A DNA stretch of 64,000 nucleotides, from the NCBI GenBank assembly GCA_037954665.1, contig JBBMOL010000012.1, forward strand, positions 1,860,001-1,924,000, written 5' to 3'. Below, piece after piece: positions 11,980 to 23,198 of the stretch (position 1 is its first letter; each line of letters begins with the position of its first letter). Source of the stretch: Laguncularia racemosa. Its lineage: Eukaryota; Streptophyta; Magnoliopsida; Myrtales; Combretaceae. The notes beneath the pieces were generated by a model, which did not search any database, was not told the DNA's origin, and worked only from the letters and a program-made list of their open reading frames with translations. A program made the translations under genes and the position numbers.

Positions 11980-13161
11980 TGATGGGAATCTTTCTAGTGA
12001 CCTAGAAGGATATGGAACTTGATTTGGATTATGATCTAAATCACTCATATTTACACTTGTTTTCCTTATCTAATAAATATTTGAATGATAATCTTACAGG
12101 TACAATGATATTTCTTCATGAGATGCCAAATGAATCTCATTCTTGATTAGTTAGGGACATCATCAGAATCTCACCCAATGGCTTACTGTGATCAACATCG
12201 CCTTGATGCATTGGTTCTTTGAGGATTTTTATTATTTTGTAATTGTAATTATTTTCTTTAGACTATTTATGTTGTAAGCTTTTGGGACACTTTTCATTGA
12301 TTGTAATTGTTGCTTCTAGGACCGGCTACCTTAAAGTGGCATAGTTGTAATTTTGTGGACTTTTTAACCATAAAGGAAGCAAGTATAAATACTTATTTAA
12401 GTAGGGTTTTGAGGGATTTTTTGAAATTTGCAGCAAACACATTTTCATGTGAGAGTTAGGGTTCTTCCTAATTCCATTGGCTTTTATCAATTTCAATCAA
12501 AAAATTGGAATTGTGGCGAGTTGCAACAAAGAGAATTGTGAGTAATATCAATTCCCTATGTTGTGTTTTCCTTTTCATCACTAATGAGTCAAATCTAGGG
12601 TTGATTAGAATTGTTCTTGATCTGAATTTGATTTCATTTGTAACCTCTTTGTAATGATATAAGATTGATTGGTTTTAGCACTTATTATTATCATCAATTT
12701 TGATTATATTGTGTGGCGTAGATTGGTCTAAATTGTGAGGAGGATCACGACTTTGTTTTTGTATGTTGATGGTTTGGAAATCTCTTAGAATTTAAGTTGA
12801 TTTAGTGATTCAATTGAGGATTATCAACTTCATGGTTTTATCTCCTTGAATTTTAGCATTCGGATCATCTTACAACAATTAGGGTTCACGCAAATTGTCT
12901 TACTTTTGAACCGAATTTGATCTTGTCCTTTAGGGATTGTAATTTAGTTCATTTGCATGTGCTTAAACCCCATTTTAAGCACATTATCTTTTGGTATCAG
13001 AGCTAATCACATTTGGATATTCAATATTGATCACATCCTTGTTAGTGGAATCGGTTTATGAGTAGAAGAAGTTCATGTGATTGGAAGCTAGCTTGATCGA
13101 CATTGTATGTTTATCTTTCAATCTTGGTTTTTGTGTACTTAAACTTGGTTTTAGGCACATC
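11980..13161 (+). mobile_element. CRM remnant nested in CRM-1 gag: LTR, PBS, leader stub and a partial LTR end
   Basis: The insert begins TGATGGGAATC, like other CRM-family LTRs, and has the family TATA element at 12382-12394. It reaches an LTR end at about 12986 and then a perfect PBS, TGGTATCAGAGC (12992-13003). After only about 150 bp of further sequence it finishes in TTTAGGCACATCA (13161), another LTR terminus. So it is an LTR plus PBS with nearly the whole element deleted, not a clean solo LTR. The gag frame picks up at 13162 (LEEAIRLALKVERQ). The flanking five bases (ACATT, CTTGA) do not match, so a rearrangement or decay of the duplication is likely. Confidence 0.75.
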
Positions 13162-14180
13162 ACTTGAGGAGGCCATCCGGCTAGCTCTAAAAGTGGAAAG
13201 ACAGAGGCGATCTAATTCATTTAGAGCAGCTAATAACAGGTATAGGACTTCTACAAAACTGTATAGTTTTTAGGAAAAACAGGCTGATAGAGGGGGATAT
13301 AGTAAAAATGTAGAAAAGAGTGCAGTGGTGTAGGATAGTCAAGGGGAAAGGAAAAACAGTTATAGGGATTGAAAACAAACCATCGGTAGCTAGGACGTTA
13401 GGAGGACGAAGTCGTCAAATCAAATGCTTCAAATGCCTAGGTGTTGGACATATGGCTGCTTAGTATCCATATAAGAGGGTTATGACTACTATGGAGATTG
13501 AGGGTGAGGAAGATGAGGAAGACATACTTGAAGCCATAGATCTATTAGGGGTATTAGATGAGTATTATGGTGACGTAGATGCTGTAGTACATGAGGATAA
13601 GGGAGGTGATCAGTATTTATCTATTAATGTACTGCGTCGAGCTTTGACTTCATTTCCTACTAATGATGATGAGTAGAGGAAAAATTTGTTCCACATCTCT
13701 TGTAGGGTACAAAGTAATTTGTGTGCTATTATTATTGATAGCGGTAGTTGTGCTAATGCAGTGCCTGCATCATTAGTATCTAAATTGAAACTAGTCACTA
13801 CCCTACATCCAAAGCCCTGTAAATTACATTGGTTAAGTGAGCAAGGTAGTCTGCATGTTACCCAAAGGGCTAAGGTATTTTTCAGCATAGGGGATAAATA
13901 TCATGATGAGATTGTATGTGACATCTTTCCCTTGTGTGCATCTCAAATATTGCTTGGCAGGCCTTAGTTGTATGATAGGAGGGTTTTGCATGATGGCTTC
14001 AGAAATATTTATGTGTTCCAAAAAGAGGGTAAACGTATAGTGTTGGACCCAATGTCACCTTCAGAGGTCCAAGAGGCTTAGAGGTAGATAAGTAAAACTG
14101 GGAAGAAGAAGACCTTATTGGTGGGAAAGTATGAGTTAAAGTAGGCCATAACGAATGAGAGACCAGCATATTTATTGTAG
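13162..14180 (+). pseudogene. CRM-1 gag 3' part, zinc knuckle and aspartic protease (broken)
   Basis: After the nested remnant the frame reads LEEAIRLALKVERQ and continues to a CCHC zinc knuckle near 13425, CFKCLGVGHMAA, whose last Cys is lost after a stop (GCT TAG TAT). An acidic linker (13482-13676) follows. The aspartic protease core is at 13686-13967, with catalytic IIIDSGS (near 13730), the Gly side chain context HVTQRAKV, and ILLGRP at the end. Stops at 13674, 13966 and beyond make it non-functional. The role in an intact element is RNA packaging and polyprotein maturation. Confidence 0.82.
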
Positions 14181-15236
14181 ATGAGGTATGCCTTAGAGAT
14201 GGATGGGCATGAGCATCTACCCCCTATGGTATCTCAGGTACTGGATGATTATGGTGATCTTTTTACGGATGAATTACTAGAGGGATTACCACCTTTGAGA
14301 GGTATAGAGCACGCTATTAACTTCCAGCCTGGATTAGTTTTGCCAAACCGACCTGCATATCATATGAATCTTAAAGAGGCTAAGAAAATGAAATGTCAGG
14401 TGGATGAGCTGGTAGAATGGGGTTTTGTCAGGGAGAGTATCAGTCTTTGTGTAGTTCTAACCCTTCTTGTCCCTAAGAGAGATGACACTTAAATGATGTG
14501 CATTGATATTCAAGCCATCAACAAAATCACCATCAAATACAAGTATCCTATTCCAAGACTTGATAACATGTTAGATAAACTATATGGTGCAAAGGTATTC
14601 TCCAAGGTGGACCTTAAAAGTAGATACCACCAAATTCAGATGAGAGAGGGAGATGAGTGGAAGACCGCTTTTAAAACACGCCATGGATTATATGAATGGA
14701 TGGTCATGCCATTTGGTTTGACTAATACTCCTAGTACTTTTATGAGATTAATGAATCATGTAATGAAGGAGTTTTTAGGTAAAATTGTTGTTTATTTTGA
14801 TGATATTTTGATATACAGCAAAAGCCTAGAAAATCATGTGGAGCATCTATGGGCTGTATTTTCAGTATTAAGGGCGCAACAGTTGTATGCCAATCTCTAG
14901 AAGTGTTCTTTCTACTAAACTAAGGTAACATTTTTGGGATTTATTATATCTAATTCTGGTGTTAGGGTTGATGAAGAGAAAGTGAGGGCTATTAGAGAAT
15001 GGCCAACACTAAAATCAGTTGCTGAGGTAAGAAGTTTTCATGGACTTGCTTCATTTTATAGGCGCTTTGTCCATAACTTCAGTAGTATTGTCAGTCCTTT
15101 AATTGGATCGACTAAGAAAAATGTTCCTTTTATTTGGGGTGAGAAGGCTCAAAAGAGTTTTGAGGAGATAATGGTAAAACTTAGTAGTGTTCCAGTATTG
15201 GTTTTACTTGATTTTGATAAGGTTTTTGAATTATAA
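14181..15236 (+). pseudogene. CRM-1 reverse transcriptase (broken)
   Basis: Three consecutive open blocks (14181-14492, 14493-14900, 14934-15236) encode a nearly complete Ty3/gypsy RT. It has a DELLEGLPPLRGIEHAINF entry segment, LVPKRDDT before a stop, INKITIKYKYPIPRLDNMLD, FSKVDLKSRYHQIQ, GLYEWMVMPFGLTN and the catalytic YFDDILIYSKS near 14790-14825. The thumb and connection region (VRSFHGLASFYRRFVHNFSS) follows. Stops are at 14490, 14898 and 15234. The wording places it in the CRM lineage, by comparison with family knowledge. Confidence 0.88.
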
Positions 15237-15581
15237 TGTGATGCCACAAGGATAGGGATTGCTGCTGTGTTGATGCAGGATAAAAGGCCTATTGCATATT
15301 TTAGTGAAAAATTGAGTGGTGCAACTTTAAACTACTCAATATGTGATAAGGAATTCTATTCCTTAGTGAGGGCATTGATGACATGGCAACATTATCTCCT
15401 TCCAAAAGAATTTATTATCTATACAGATCGTGAATCCTTAAAACATTTCAGAGGTCAGCAAAATCTATCAAAACGCTTAGTTAAATGGGTGGACTTTCTA
15501 GATAGTTTTTCATATGTGTTTAAGTACAAGAAAGGTAACATGAATACGGTAGCTAACCTTTGTCACACAGGTATGTACTAA
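15237..15581 (+). pseudogene. CRM-1 RNase H (broken)
   Basis: The Ty3-type RNase H domain follows RT in frame order: CDAT...GIAAVLMQDKRPIAYFSEK (from 15240), CDKEFYSLVRALMTWQHYL and IYTDRESLKHFRGQQ (near 15420). The terminal KYKKGNMNTVANLCHTG replaces the usual family ending. Its active-site Asp, Glu and Asp positions are recognisable. The stop before it at 15234 and the stop at 15579 separate it from RT and integrase. Confidence 0.85.
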
Positions 15582-16865
15582 TCGCCTCTCTACAATCAAA
15601 ACTGCTTGGATTTGAATTACTAAACGAACAATATAGGCATGATGAATATATGAAAGTAGTAGTTGAGAAATGTTTTGGGGGGGGGGGGGGGGGGGAATAT
15701 TTGAGGGTTATTATATGATTGATGGTTTTTTGTATAAAGCTGGAAATTGTGTATACCTTATAGATCTGTGAGAAGAAGCACATGCTAGAGGTTTGTCTAG
15801 TCATTTTGGAGAAAAAAGGACTCTGGCTTTGTTAAAAGAATATTTTTATTAGAGGGGCATGATGAAGGATGTTCATAAGGTGCTGGAAAGGTGTGGGTAT
15901 GTAAAAGAGAAAAAGGAAAGAAAGGGGTTCAGGGTGAATATATGCCTTTGCTTGTACCTACTCAACCTTGGATTGATATCGACATGGATTTTATTTTGGA
16001 TTTGCCCATGACACAAAGGGGAAAGGATTCTATTATGGTTGTTGTTGATTGATTTAGCAAAATGTCTCATTTTATGCCTTGCCAACAAACGGACGATGCA
16101 CTTTTTATAGCTAACCTTTTTGTGTAGAAAATTGTGAAACTACATGGTGTTCCACATAGCATAGTGTCTGACAGAAACACTAAGTTTCTTAGCTTTTTCT
16201 AGAAGACACTATGGAGAAGACTTGGTACTAAACTCATGTATAGTACCTGTTGCTACCTACAAACTGACGGCCAGACTAAGTTGTTAATCGTACTTTTGGT
16301 ACCTTACTAAGAGCAATGGTTGGCAAGAATCTTATTGATTGAGACTTGTGTCTTCCTATTATTGAGTTCGCTTACAATAGGTCTACTCATAGTTCAACCA
16401 GTAAGTCTCCCTTTGAAGTTGTGTATGGCTATAATCTTACTCTTCCATTGGATTTCATAGCTAGTCCGACAACAAAGGAAGAAAGCCTAAGTGGAGTAGA
16501 AAGAGCCTAGGAGATTCAGAAACTTCATTAGAAGACAATTGAATAGCTTCAGAAAACACAGGAACAACAGAAACTTCAGGGAAACAAAAACAGGAAAACC
16601 AGAATTTATAATTCAGGTGATTTAGTTTGCATTAATCTTAGCAAAGATAAGTTTCCTCACAAGAAGTCACAAAAGTTATCACCAAGAGTAGATGGACCTT
16701 TCAGAGTTGTCAGACGTATCAACAATAATGTATACATGATAGAATTGCTAGGAGGATACAGTGTCTTTGCTACATTTAATGTTGCAGATCTATCACCTTA
16801 TTTACTAGATGATGTTCATGAAGACCTATTAGATTTGAGGGTAAATCTTCCACAGCTTAAGGAGA
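15582..16865 (+). pseudogene. CRM-1 integrase and C-terminal tail (frameshifted)
   Basis: The integrase is present but scattered over frames. The first catalytic Asp lies in WIDIDMDFILDLPMTQ (near 15970) and the second in GVPHSIVSDRNTKF (near 16150). The region around TDGQTK (near 16260) is frameshifted by a missing base, so the third acidic residue is not encoded in frame. A 21-base G homopolymer interrupts the N-terminal zone. The C-terminal part (16736-16865) reads MIELLGGYSVFATFNVADLSPYLL and runs straight into the 3' LTR. The enzyme cannot function as written. Confidence 0.8.
15677..15697 (+). repeat. G(21) homopolymer in the integrase region
   Basis: An unbroken run of 21 G lies within decayed integrase sequence. 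It is far longer than any other G run in the window. It may be polymerase slippage in dead DNA, a G-quadruplex-capable site, or a sequencing or assembly artefact. Confidence 0.9.
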
Positions 16866-17597
16866 TGATAGGAATCATATACCTACAGGACCTATCACTA
16901 GGGCAAGAGCCAAAGGATTATAAAATTTGGCGATGAGGGTCCTCTTTGAACAATTAGACCCCGAAGATATTTGTTTAGTGTCTTCTTTTCATTGTATAAT
17001 TATTTTGCATTTCAGCAGGTACATTTATTGGTTTTACAGGATGGCGAACCAACACACTAATCTTAAGTGCATAAGCTATACTTGAACCAATAAAGACAAG
17101 AGGAGTCGACCTTTATTTCACTTGCATTTCACTTGACAAGACCGACCATCTTCACTTCCCTTTCATATGGAGAATCGGTTCTTCAAGTAGCTTATAGAAC
17201 TAGTTTTGACTATTTAGCATTGTTGTAATTTTCCTTATTTAGAGTAAAGTATAAATACTTGTTAAGTAGGTTTGTAAGGGACACTTTCAGATTAAACACA
17301 ACCATACATTGCCATGAGAGAGGTTCTTCTTTCACTCAACTCTTATCAATTCTAACCTAGAGGGTTGTGGCGAGTTTAGCTTAGGGATTTTTGTAAGTAA
17401 CATCAATAATACCCAAGTCCTATCCAATTATCACTAGTGTGTAATATTTGGTATGTAATTGGATTTCTTTTGTTCAATTCTTACATTTCACGCAAATTAG
17501 GGTTCATCACAATTTAAGGTCACGTAATTGGCTTTGACGTGGAATCCTTTGTTCTTCTTACTTGAATTGCATTGAATTATTCAATTGAAGCACATCA
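16866..17597 (+). repeat. CRM-1 3' LTR (732 bp)
   Basis: It starts TGATAGGAATC and ends GCACATCA, followed by the CAGAT target duplication. The pol frame continues across its start: the LTR encodes a basic PITRARAK-like tail (near 16895-16925). The symmetric TATA element is at 17248-17260. It differs from the 5' LTR by many substitutions and small indels, including a shorter T run, showing an old insertion. Confidence 0.92.
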
Positions 17598-17602
17598 CAG
17601 AT

Positions 17603-17637
17603 GCCTAAGTACACAAAGTTCTTAAAGGACTTACTTT
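17603..17637 (+). pseudogene. Short Athila gag/protease fragment between two CRM insertions
   Basis: This 35-bp remnant encodes MPKYTKFLKDLL. It continues the frame that stops at 9663 before CRM-1 and is itself cut at 17637 by the CRM solo LTR; the frame resumes at 18652. It proves that both CRM insertions landed in the same Athila coding region. Confidence 0.85.
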
Positions 17638-18651
17638 TGATAGGAATTAAAATTCGACAAGACCTATCATAGGGTAAGAACTAAAGGAATCAAAATTTGG
17701 TGAATGAGGGCCTATTTTGAGCAGATCGACCCCGGAATTATTTATAAATTAACCTCTTTTATATTATTCTTGTATTGTGTTTTCCAACAGGCACACTATC
17801 ATATTTATAGGTCGATGGACAAACTCACTCAACTCAGCTTGTAGTTATCCATGGACCGATCTGAACCAGCGATGAGTTGGGCCGATGAATCCTAATAGAA
17901 GACCTGCATCTTAAGACCAATTTCTTTTATATATTTTCATTGCATGGACTATTTATGTTGTAATCATTTTGAAACACTTTATTTCCTTGTAATTTTCATT
18001 AGGACTAGCCACCTTAAAAGTGGCAAACTTGTAATTTTGACCCTTTCTAACCTTAGGAGTAGCAAGTATAAATACTTGCTTAAGAGAGGGTTTGAGGAGG
18101 CCATATTTTGCAGAAATAACCTAGCACTTTCACGTGTAGAATTAGGGTTCATCCTTAGTTCAAACCTCTTATCAATTTCAACCCAAGAATTGGAATTGTG
18201 GCGAGTGCGACAAAGGAGAATTGTGAGTCATATCGATTCATCTTTGTTGTATGTTCATTTCTTCTCTAGTGAGTCATATCTAGGGTAGATTTGAATCTTT
18301 CTTGGACTTATTGGTGATTGTAATTCGTGGATAATCATCTTGTTAGGTTAATTGTTCATTGAAATTTAATGCTCTTTAGTGGTTGGCGTGAATTGGAATT
18401 GTTGGAAGGATTTGGAATCACGGTTTTTGTGCTTGTCTTTTTCATCCATTTCACGTGTAATTCTCGTTCTTATTTTTTATTAGTGAAATTGATCATTAGT
18501 GGAAGTTACTTGAATCTTTGAACCATTGGATTTCATCAAAGTTCCATTAGGGTCACACAATTTCCTAGTTGATTGAACTAGTTTGTATGAGACTTAAGAA
18601 GTATTTTCTTGAGTCATTTGATTGTGCTTGAAAGTGGTTTTGAGCACATCA
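17638..18651 (+). mobile_element. CRM-family solo LTR (1,014 bp)
   Basis: It begins TGATAGGAATTAAAATTC and ends TTGAGCACATCA, with no PBS or internal sequence. The symmetric TATA element is at 18065-18077. The flanks are ACTTT (17633-17637) and TCTTT (18652-18656), a one-mismatch target duplication within the Athila frame. Its middle (17940-18300) closely resembles the 11980-12986 LTR, so these two belong to a longer-LTR subfamily, distinct from the roughly 740-880-bp LTRs of CRM-1 and CRM-2. Unequal recombination between two LTRs is the usual origin. Confidence 0.88.
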
Positions 18652-19083
18652 TCTTTCTAACAAGAAGAAGTTGGAAGAAGTCTCGACAATCACCCTCAAT
18701 GAAGAATGCTTTGCCATCTTACAAAATAAGTTACCAAAGAAATTAAAAGATCTAGGGAGTTATACTTTGCCTTATTTGATTGGTGATTTGTTTGTAGAAA
18801 AAGCATTGGCTAACCTAGGTACAAGTATAAATCTGATGCCACATCATATGTTTAAAAAGTTAGGATTGGGGAAACCGAAACCAACACATATGAGTATTCA
18901 ATTAACTAATGGGTCTGTTAAGTACCCCATTAGTATCATTAAAGATGTGTTGGTTAAGGTAGGTACATTCATTTTTCCAATAGATTTTGTAATCTTAGAT
19001 ATTGATAAAGACATTGAGGCACCATTGATTTTAAGTCGCTCTTTTCTAGCTACTGCTAGGGCAGTAATAGATTTAAGCAATTA
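18652..19083 (+). pseudogene. Athila aspartic protease region
   Basis: The frame resumes after the solo LTR and stays open to the stop at 19082-19084. It reads STITLNEECFAILQNKLPKK (from 18683), then the protease fold: a DLFVEKALANLGTSINLMPH active-site region in which the expected catalytic Asp position is Asn-Leu-Gly-Thr rather than Asp-Leu-Gly-Ala, followed by MFKKLGLG, VKVGTFIFPIDFVILD and APLILSRSFLATARAVID. These are characteristic of Athila polyproteins. The Asp-to-Asn change in the catalytic triplet suggests the protease was already inactive, although the frame is open. Confidence 0.85.
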
Positions 19084-20751
19084 GACGTTAACTTTAAAAG
19101 TTAGGGATGAAGAAACAATTTTCAAAGCACCTAACATAATCCCGCATCTTCCAAAGAGTAACAATACCTCCTATTTCCTGAATATGTCTAATTTGCTTAA
19201 TTATACTTGTGTGCAAGATGGTATTCACGTCGACCCAATACAACAATATCCCATGGCAATCAATAGGGTTTAGGAAAATTCAAGAAATTTAAACACCAAA
19301 AATTTAATAGCTATCCCCTTGACTAGCAAAAGAAGAGATTGTCAAGCTAACGATGATAACCAAAAGCGCTTTTTAGGAGGAAACATAAGCTTTAATTAGT
19401 TTAGTTTGCTTTTGTTTTGTTTTATTTAGTGTACTTATTAGTTGGAAATTTGAGTTAAGATATAGTTGAACCAATAAAACTAGGAAAATATTAGTTTACT
19501 TTATTTCCTTTCCCATTAGTTTTAATTTGCTTATTTTTATCTTTTGTACTTATTTTGTACATTGGGGGACAATGTACAATTTTAAGTATAGAGGAGAGAA
19601 ATAATATCAAAAGCCTTAAATTTTTACTAAAAAATTACTATAAGATAATTTATCACTCTTAATAGTACTAAATAAATTAATTGCATTCATAATTTGGTAA
19701 ATTTTCAAACCCTTGATATATTTTTACCTTTTTATTAGTGAACTTATACTACTTGATTAGGGTTAAATTATAAAATCTTTGTAAATTAAAATTATATGTT
19801 ATTTAGGCTTAGAATTTAGAAACTCTGATTGAAATAATATTACTAATCAAGGATTGAGAATTTAGGTTTTTAAAACTTTGATGTATGCCTATCACTTAAA
19901 AGTTCTTATGAGTACTATGATCTTGAATAACTAAACTAATGAAATTTGTCCTTTAAAGGTTCTTCTTATAAATTAAAAGCCGAGAAATAAAATAAAAAAA
20001 TAAAATAAAATAAATAAAGTTCAACAGTGGGTCTCGTTGACTTGAGCAATTAAGCTTACGAGGTGCCATTTAAGGGATAACACTTGTTGATTTGAGTAAT
20101 GAGCTCAAGATCATTGTCCTAAAGCTCGCTACATCAGTCAAGTGAACAGTCCGAGAAAATTAAACCAATTGAAATAAGTAATAGAGTTAATGCAGATTCG
20201 AAGAGGTATCTTAAAACTTAATAGCTTAAGATCATCAGGTTTAAGACTTATTAATTGATCAAATTACTCCATGTTGGTAAAAAGAAAAAAAAATAAAAAA
20301 ATCTCTCCTAGTAATTATAAAAATTAAGGAATGATTTTCAATTGATAGATAGAGAAAAGCTTTTGCTGGATGTCATGGTACTCAAGAGGATGAAAAAGGG
20401 GAAGTATATACTTTATCTTAGTGGATAAAAATTTTTAAATCCTTCTTCTTGATTGGATAATGTTTAGTACGTTTTGGGTTTATAAATTTTTGTCTAAATG
20501 GCATGGTAAACTTTAGTATTGTAAAGATTAACTTTTGAACTCTAATTTTAGTATTTGCAGTACATCGAACATGATTGGGTACAAAGGATGTTAAGGAGAA
20601 ACAATTTTATGACGAATGCAATTTGTTTTAGTACGAATTTAGCGATTGTTATCTAAGGTAATTGGTTAAATAAAATTGCCCTTGATCTTTAAAGTTTTAT
20701 CTTTTCTTGAGGATAAGCAAAGGCTTAAATGTAGGGTGATTTGATAAATGT
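19084..20751 (+). other. Athila post-protease tail and 3' untranslated region; pol missing
   Basis: Directly after the protease, about 300 bp of degraded linker (LTLKVRDEETIFKAPN, then stops) leads into AT-rich untranslated sequence. No RT, RNase H or integrase text occurs before the 3' LTR. The text ATTGGGGGACAATGTACAAT (near 19561) followed by AAGTATAGAGG resembles the conserved motif found downstream of pol in Athila elements. The polypurine-like AAATGTAGGGTGATT (near 20737-20751) immediately precedes the 3' LTR. A simple AAATA-rich run lies near 19990-20015. Confidence 0.75.
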
Positions 20752-21056
20752 TATAAAATACTTATTATTTGTAACATTTTTATAGCTTTTTGTTTAATTC
20801 TCTTATATTTTGGATAGATATTGCACTTAATCACTATTTATTTTGATTTTAGAGCTTTGAAATGTAACTTATGATTTAATAGAAGAATTACATCAAAATT
20901 TGAAGAAAAAATATCAATTTTATAAGATTAGAAAGCATGGGAAGGTAAAGAACATAGTTGTGTCTAAGGCCGGGCAGTATTAAACAAGCTAGAGCATTTT
21001 GGAGAAGTTATGCAAGCAGCCATGCAAAAGTACACAAGCAAGAACATGCCTGTGTT
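20752..21056 (+). repeat. Athila 3' LTR, piece 1 of 3
   Basis: It starts TGATAAATGTTATAAAATAC and follows the 5' LTR (6620 onward) base by base until the CRM-2 insertion at 21057. The next piece is 25049-25948. Confidence 0.9.
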
Positions 21057-21937
21057 TGATAGGAATCAAAATCCTACAAAACCTATCACTAGGGCAAGAG
21101 CCAAAGGGTTACAAAATTTGGCAATGAGGGTCTTTTTTAAACAAACCAACCCAAAAAATACTTGTATACTAACTTCTTTTCTTTTACTTATTTGTTATGC
21201 ATTCCAGTAGGCATACTTGTCAGGTTTTACAGGGCGATGGATAAACTTACTGAAACTCAACTTGTAGGTTATTCATGGACCGACATAAACCAAAGAAAAC
21301 CGGTCCAAAAATTACTCAATTGAATTGAAAAACCGGCCACTTGAAGAACCTTGTATTTGTAATTTTTTGTTTTGAGAATCAGCCATTTCATTTAGGATTT
21401 GTAATTTCTTTTCTTGGAACCGGCCACCTAAGTGGCTTATTTGTAATTTTCATGTGGTTTTTACCCTAATATGAGCAAGTATAAATACTTGCTAACTAGG
21501 GTTTGTAGGGGACTTTTTGACATTTTGAAAAAATACACACTTTGAGCCGTGAGGGAGGGCCTTGCAAATCAAAGATCTCTTATCAATTTCTTGGGAAATT
21601 GTGGTGAGATTCAACAAGTGTAGATTGTGAGTAATATCAATCTTCCATTTGTTGTTAGCAAATTGTATTTAGTGAGTCATATCTAGGTGCAATTTGTGGT
21701 TACCTTTGTTCACGTGATTAGGATGAAATTTTCAGATTTTGATCAATTCAATTTTGAAATTGCTTCCTAGTGTAAATTGCATGATTAACCATTGAGCATT
21801 TACGTACTTATTAATTTGCATTCTGCTTAGTCATTTGCTTAAGTGGAATTCCATGTCATCACACCAATTTAGGGATTTTGCATTGTTGAATTCTCCAATT
21901 GGGTTATGTACATGTGCTTTGGATTTTAGGCACATCA
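21057..21937 (+). repeat. CRM-2 5' LTR (881 bp)
   Basis: It starts TGATAGGAATCAAAATCC and ends TTTAGGCACATCA. The TATA element is at 21478-21490. It carries the ACCGGTCC and CGGCCACTTGAAGAACC text shared by its 3' partner. Confidence 0.92.
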
Positions 21938-21943
21938 TCTTTT

Positions 21944-21955
21944 TGGTATCGGAGC
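21944..21955 (+). other. CRM-2 primer-binding site
   Basis: TGGTATCGGAGC differs from the initiator-Met site of CRM-1 by one base (A to G) and lies six bases beyond the LTR end. Confidence 0.88.
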
Positions 21956-23198
21956 ATTGGTTTTTGATAAGGAATTTTTGTGATCATCACAACTTGAAAT
22001 TAGGGTTCTTGAATTTCTAATTTTTGATCCGAAGTGTTGAGGTGGAATTGAAGTACTTGCTTTTGTTTTTATGGTGTCATACTTATTGTTTGTTGTACTA
22101 GAAGTTGATATCTTTTTTGTAGCTCCTTTGTTCTTGAATTTGCTGTGAAGGGAAGGAGAAGTAAGAAGCATATTTCCTAGTGTTTGTTGCGGAATTGGAG
22201 ATACATTATTTGTGACAAAAGAGAAGTGAATTATGTGTTGTAATTTCGGAAATTGCATTGTCATTTGTAAATTCCACATTTGCATTATGTGGAGATAAGG
22301 AAGATATTTGAAATCCAAACACCTTCTTTAAGTTTGAAGCAAGTCATCGAGTAACATTGATTGATTATTATTTGAATTTGCCTCTTACCATTTGTGGAGA
22401 AGGTTGCATTAAGGGTGTATTTTTTGAATTGGTGTAATGATTGTGTTGTGTGTGGCAAAGTGGAATTTGTGTTGTGAAGGGGTGTTGCCGTGAAGTGTTG
22501 TATGTGTTGAGGTCAGGAAGTGCTACACGTGAAGTGTTGTTGTAGTGAAGGTAATTGCAATTTGTTGTGATTTGTGTGTTGGAGTAAAAAAAAGTGCTGC
22601 ATGTGGAAGTAGAGGTGTTTATGTGCCGTGAGCTACTTTGTTTAAGAAAGAAGGGAATTGCAATTTTTTTTAAGGAATTTCGAAAGTAAACTTACCTTCA
22701 TTTCCAAATTTTGCTTTCAATTGTATGGAGGATTTGGAAACAATTTGAAATTCAAAAGCAATTATTAAGTTGAAAGAGTTTTTGTGTATTATTAATTATA
22801 GTACACTTTGACTATTTTGAAGCTTTTACTTACCATTTGGAGAAGTATCAATAATTGTTTCAAATTATTGTTTGCTATCGAGATTAAGAGTGAGTGTTGT
22901 AGTGAGGGTTGCAACGTGGTTTATTAGGTGTATTGTAATTGGAGAAGTGTTGCACCATGGTTATGTGTGTTGCTGTAGTGTGTGTAGTGAAGAGTAGCTT
23001 TGTTGTATAAGTGAACCATGGAGTATTTGATTCTTACCATTTGGTGTTTTTTTTTTGTAGTGGATGTAGCTTTAGAGTGAAGTCATTGTGGAGGTGTGTA
23101 TTGTACCGTGAGTGTAGGTTTGGTGTAAGGTTGAGGTGTGTTAATTGTGATGTGGTGTGTAGTGAAGTGTGTTGTTGGCTTATTGAAATTAGTAAGCA
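21956..23198 (+). other. CRM-2 untranslated leader
   Basis: Long non-coding leader (1.24 kb, against 0.73 kb in CRM-1). It contains GTG/GAAGTG/CCATGG-rich text from 22430 onward and an apparent partial duplication of the block that includes TTGAAGTATTATTAATTATA and a CCATTTGGAGAA segment (22260-22400 versus 22720-22860). No gene is present. The gag ATG follows at 23199. Confidence 0.65.

Larger units (their letters stand above)
9664..17597 (+). mobile_element. CRM-1: CRM-like chromovirus (Ty3/gypsy), 7.9 kb
   Basis: The element is bounded by LTRs 9664-10404 and 16866-17597 and by a perfect 5-bp target duplication, CAGAT (9659-9663 and 17598-17602). It interrupts the Athila gag frame between codons for ...AFSQ and MPKYTKFLKD. 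Its order is PBS, GT-rich leader, gag, zinc knuckle, protease, RT, RNase H and integrase, with the 3' end of pol running into the LTR. RT and RNase H wording (GDEWKTAFKTRHGLYEW, MPFGLTN, YFDDILIYSKS, VRSFHGLASFYRRF) closely resembles centromeric CRM-clade chromoviruses, from memory of the family. The LTRs differ at many sites, so it is old. An LTR remnant is nested in gag. Confidence 0.9.

Noticed and set aside
22000..22318. 127-codon minus-strand frame in CRM-2
   Set aside because: Antisense to the untranslated leader and LTR edge of a gypsy element.
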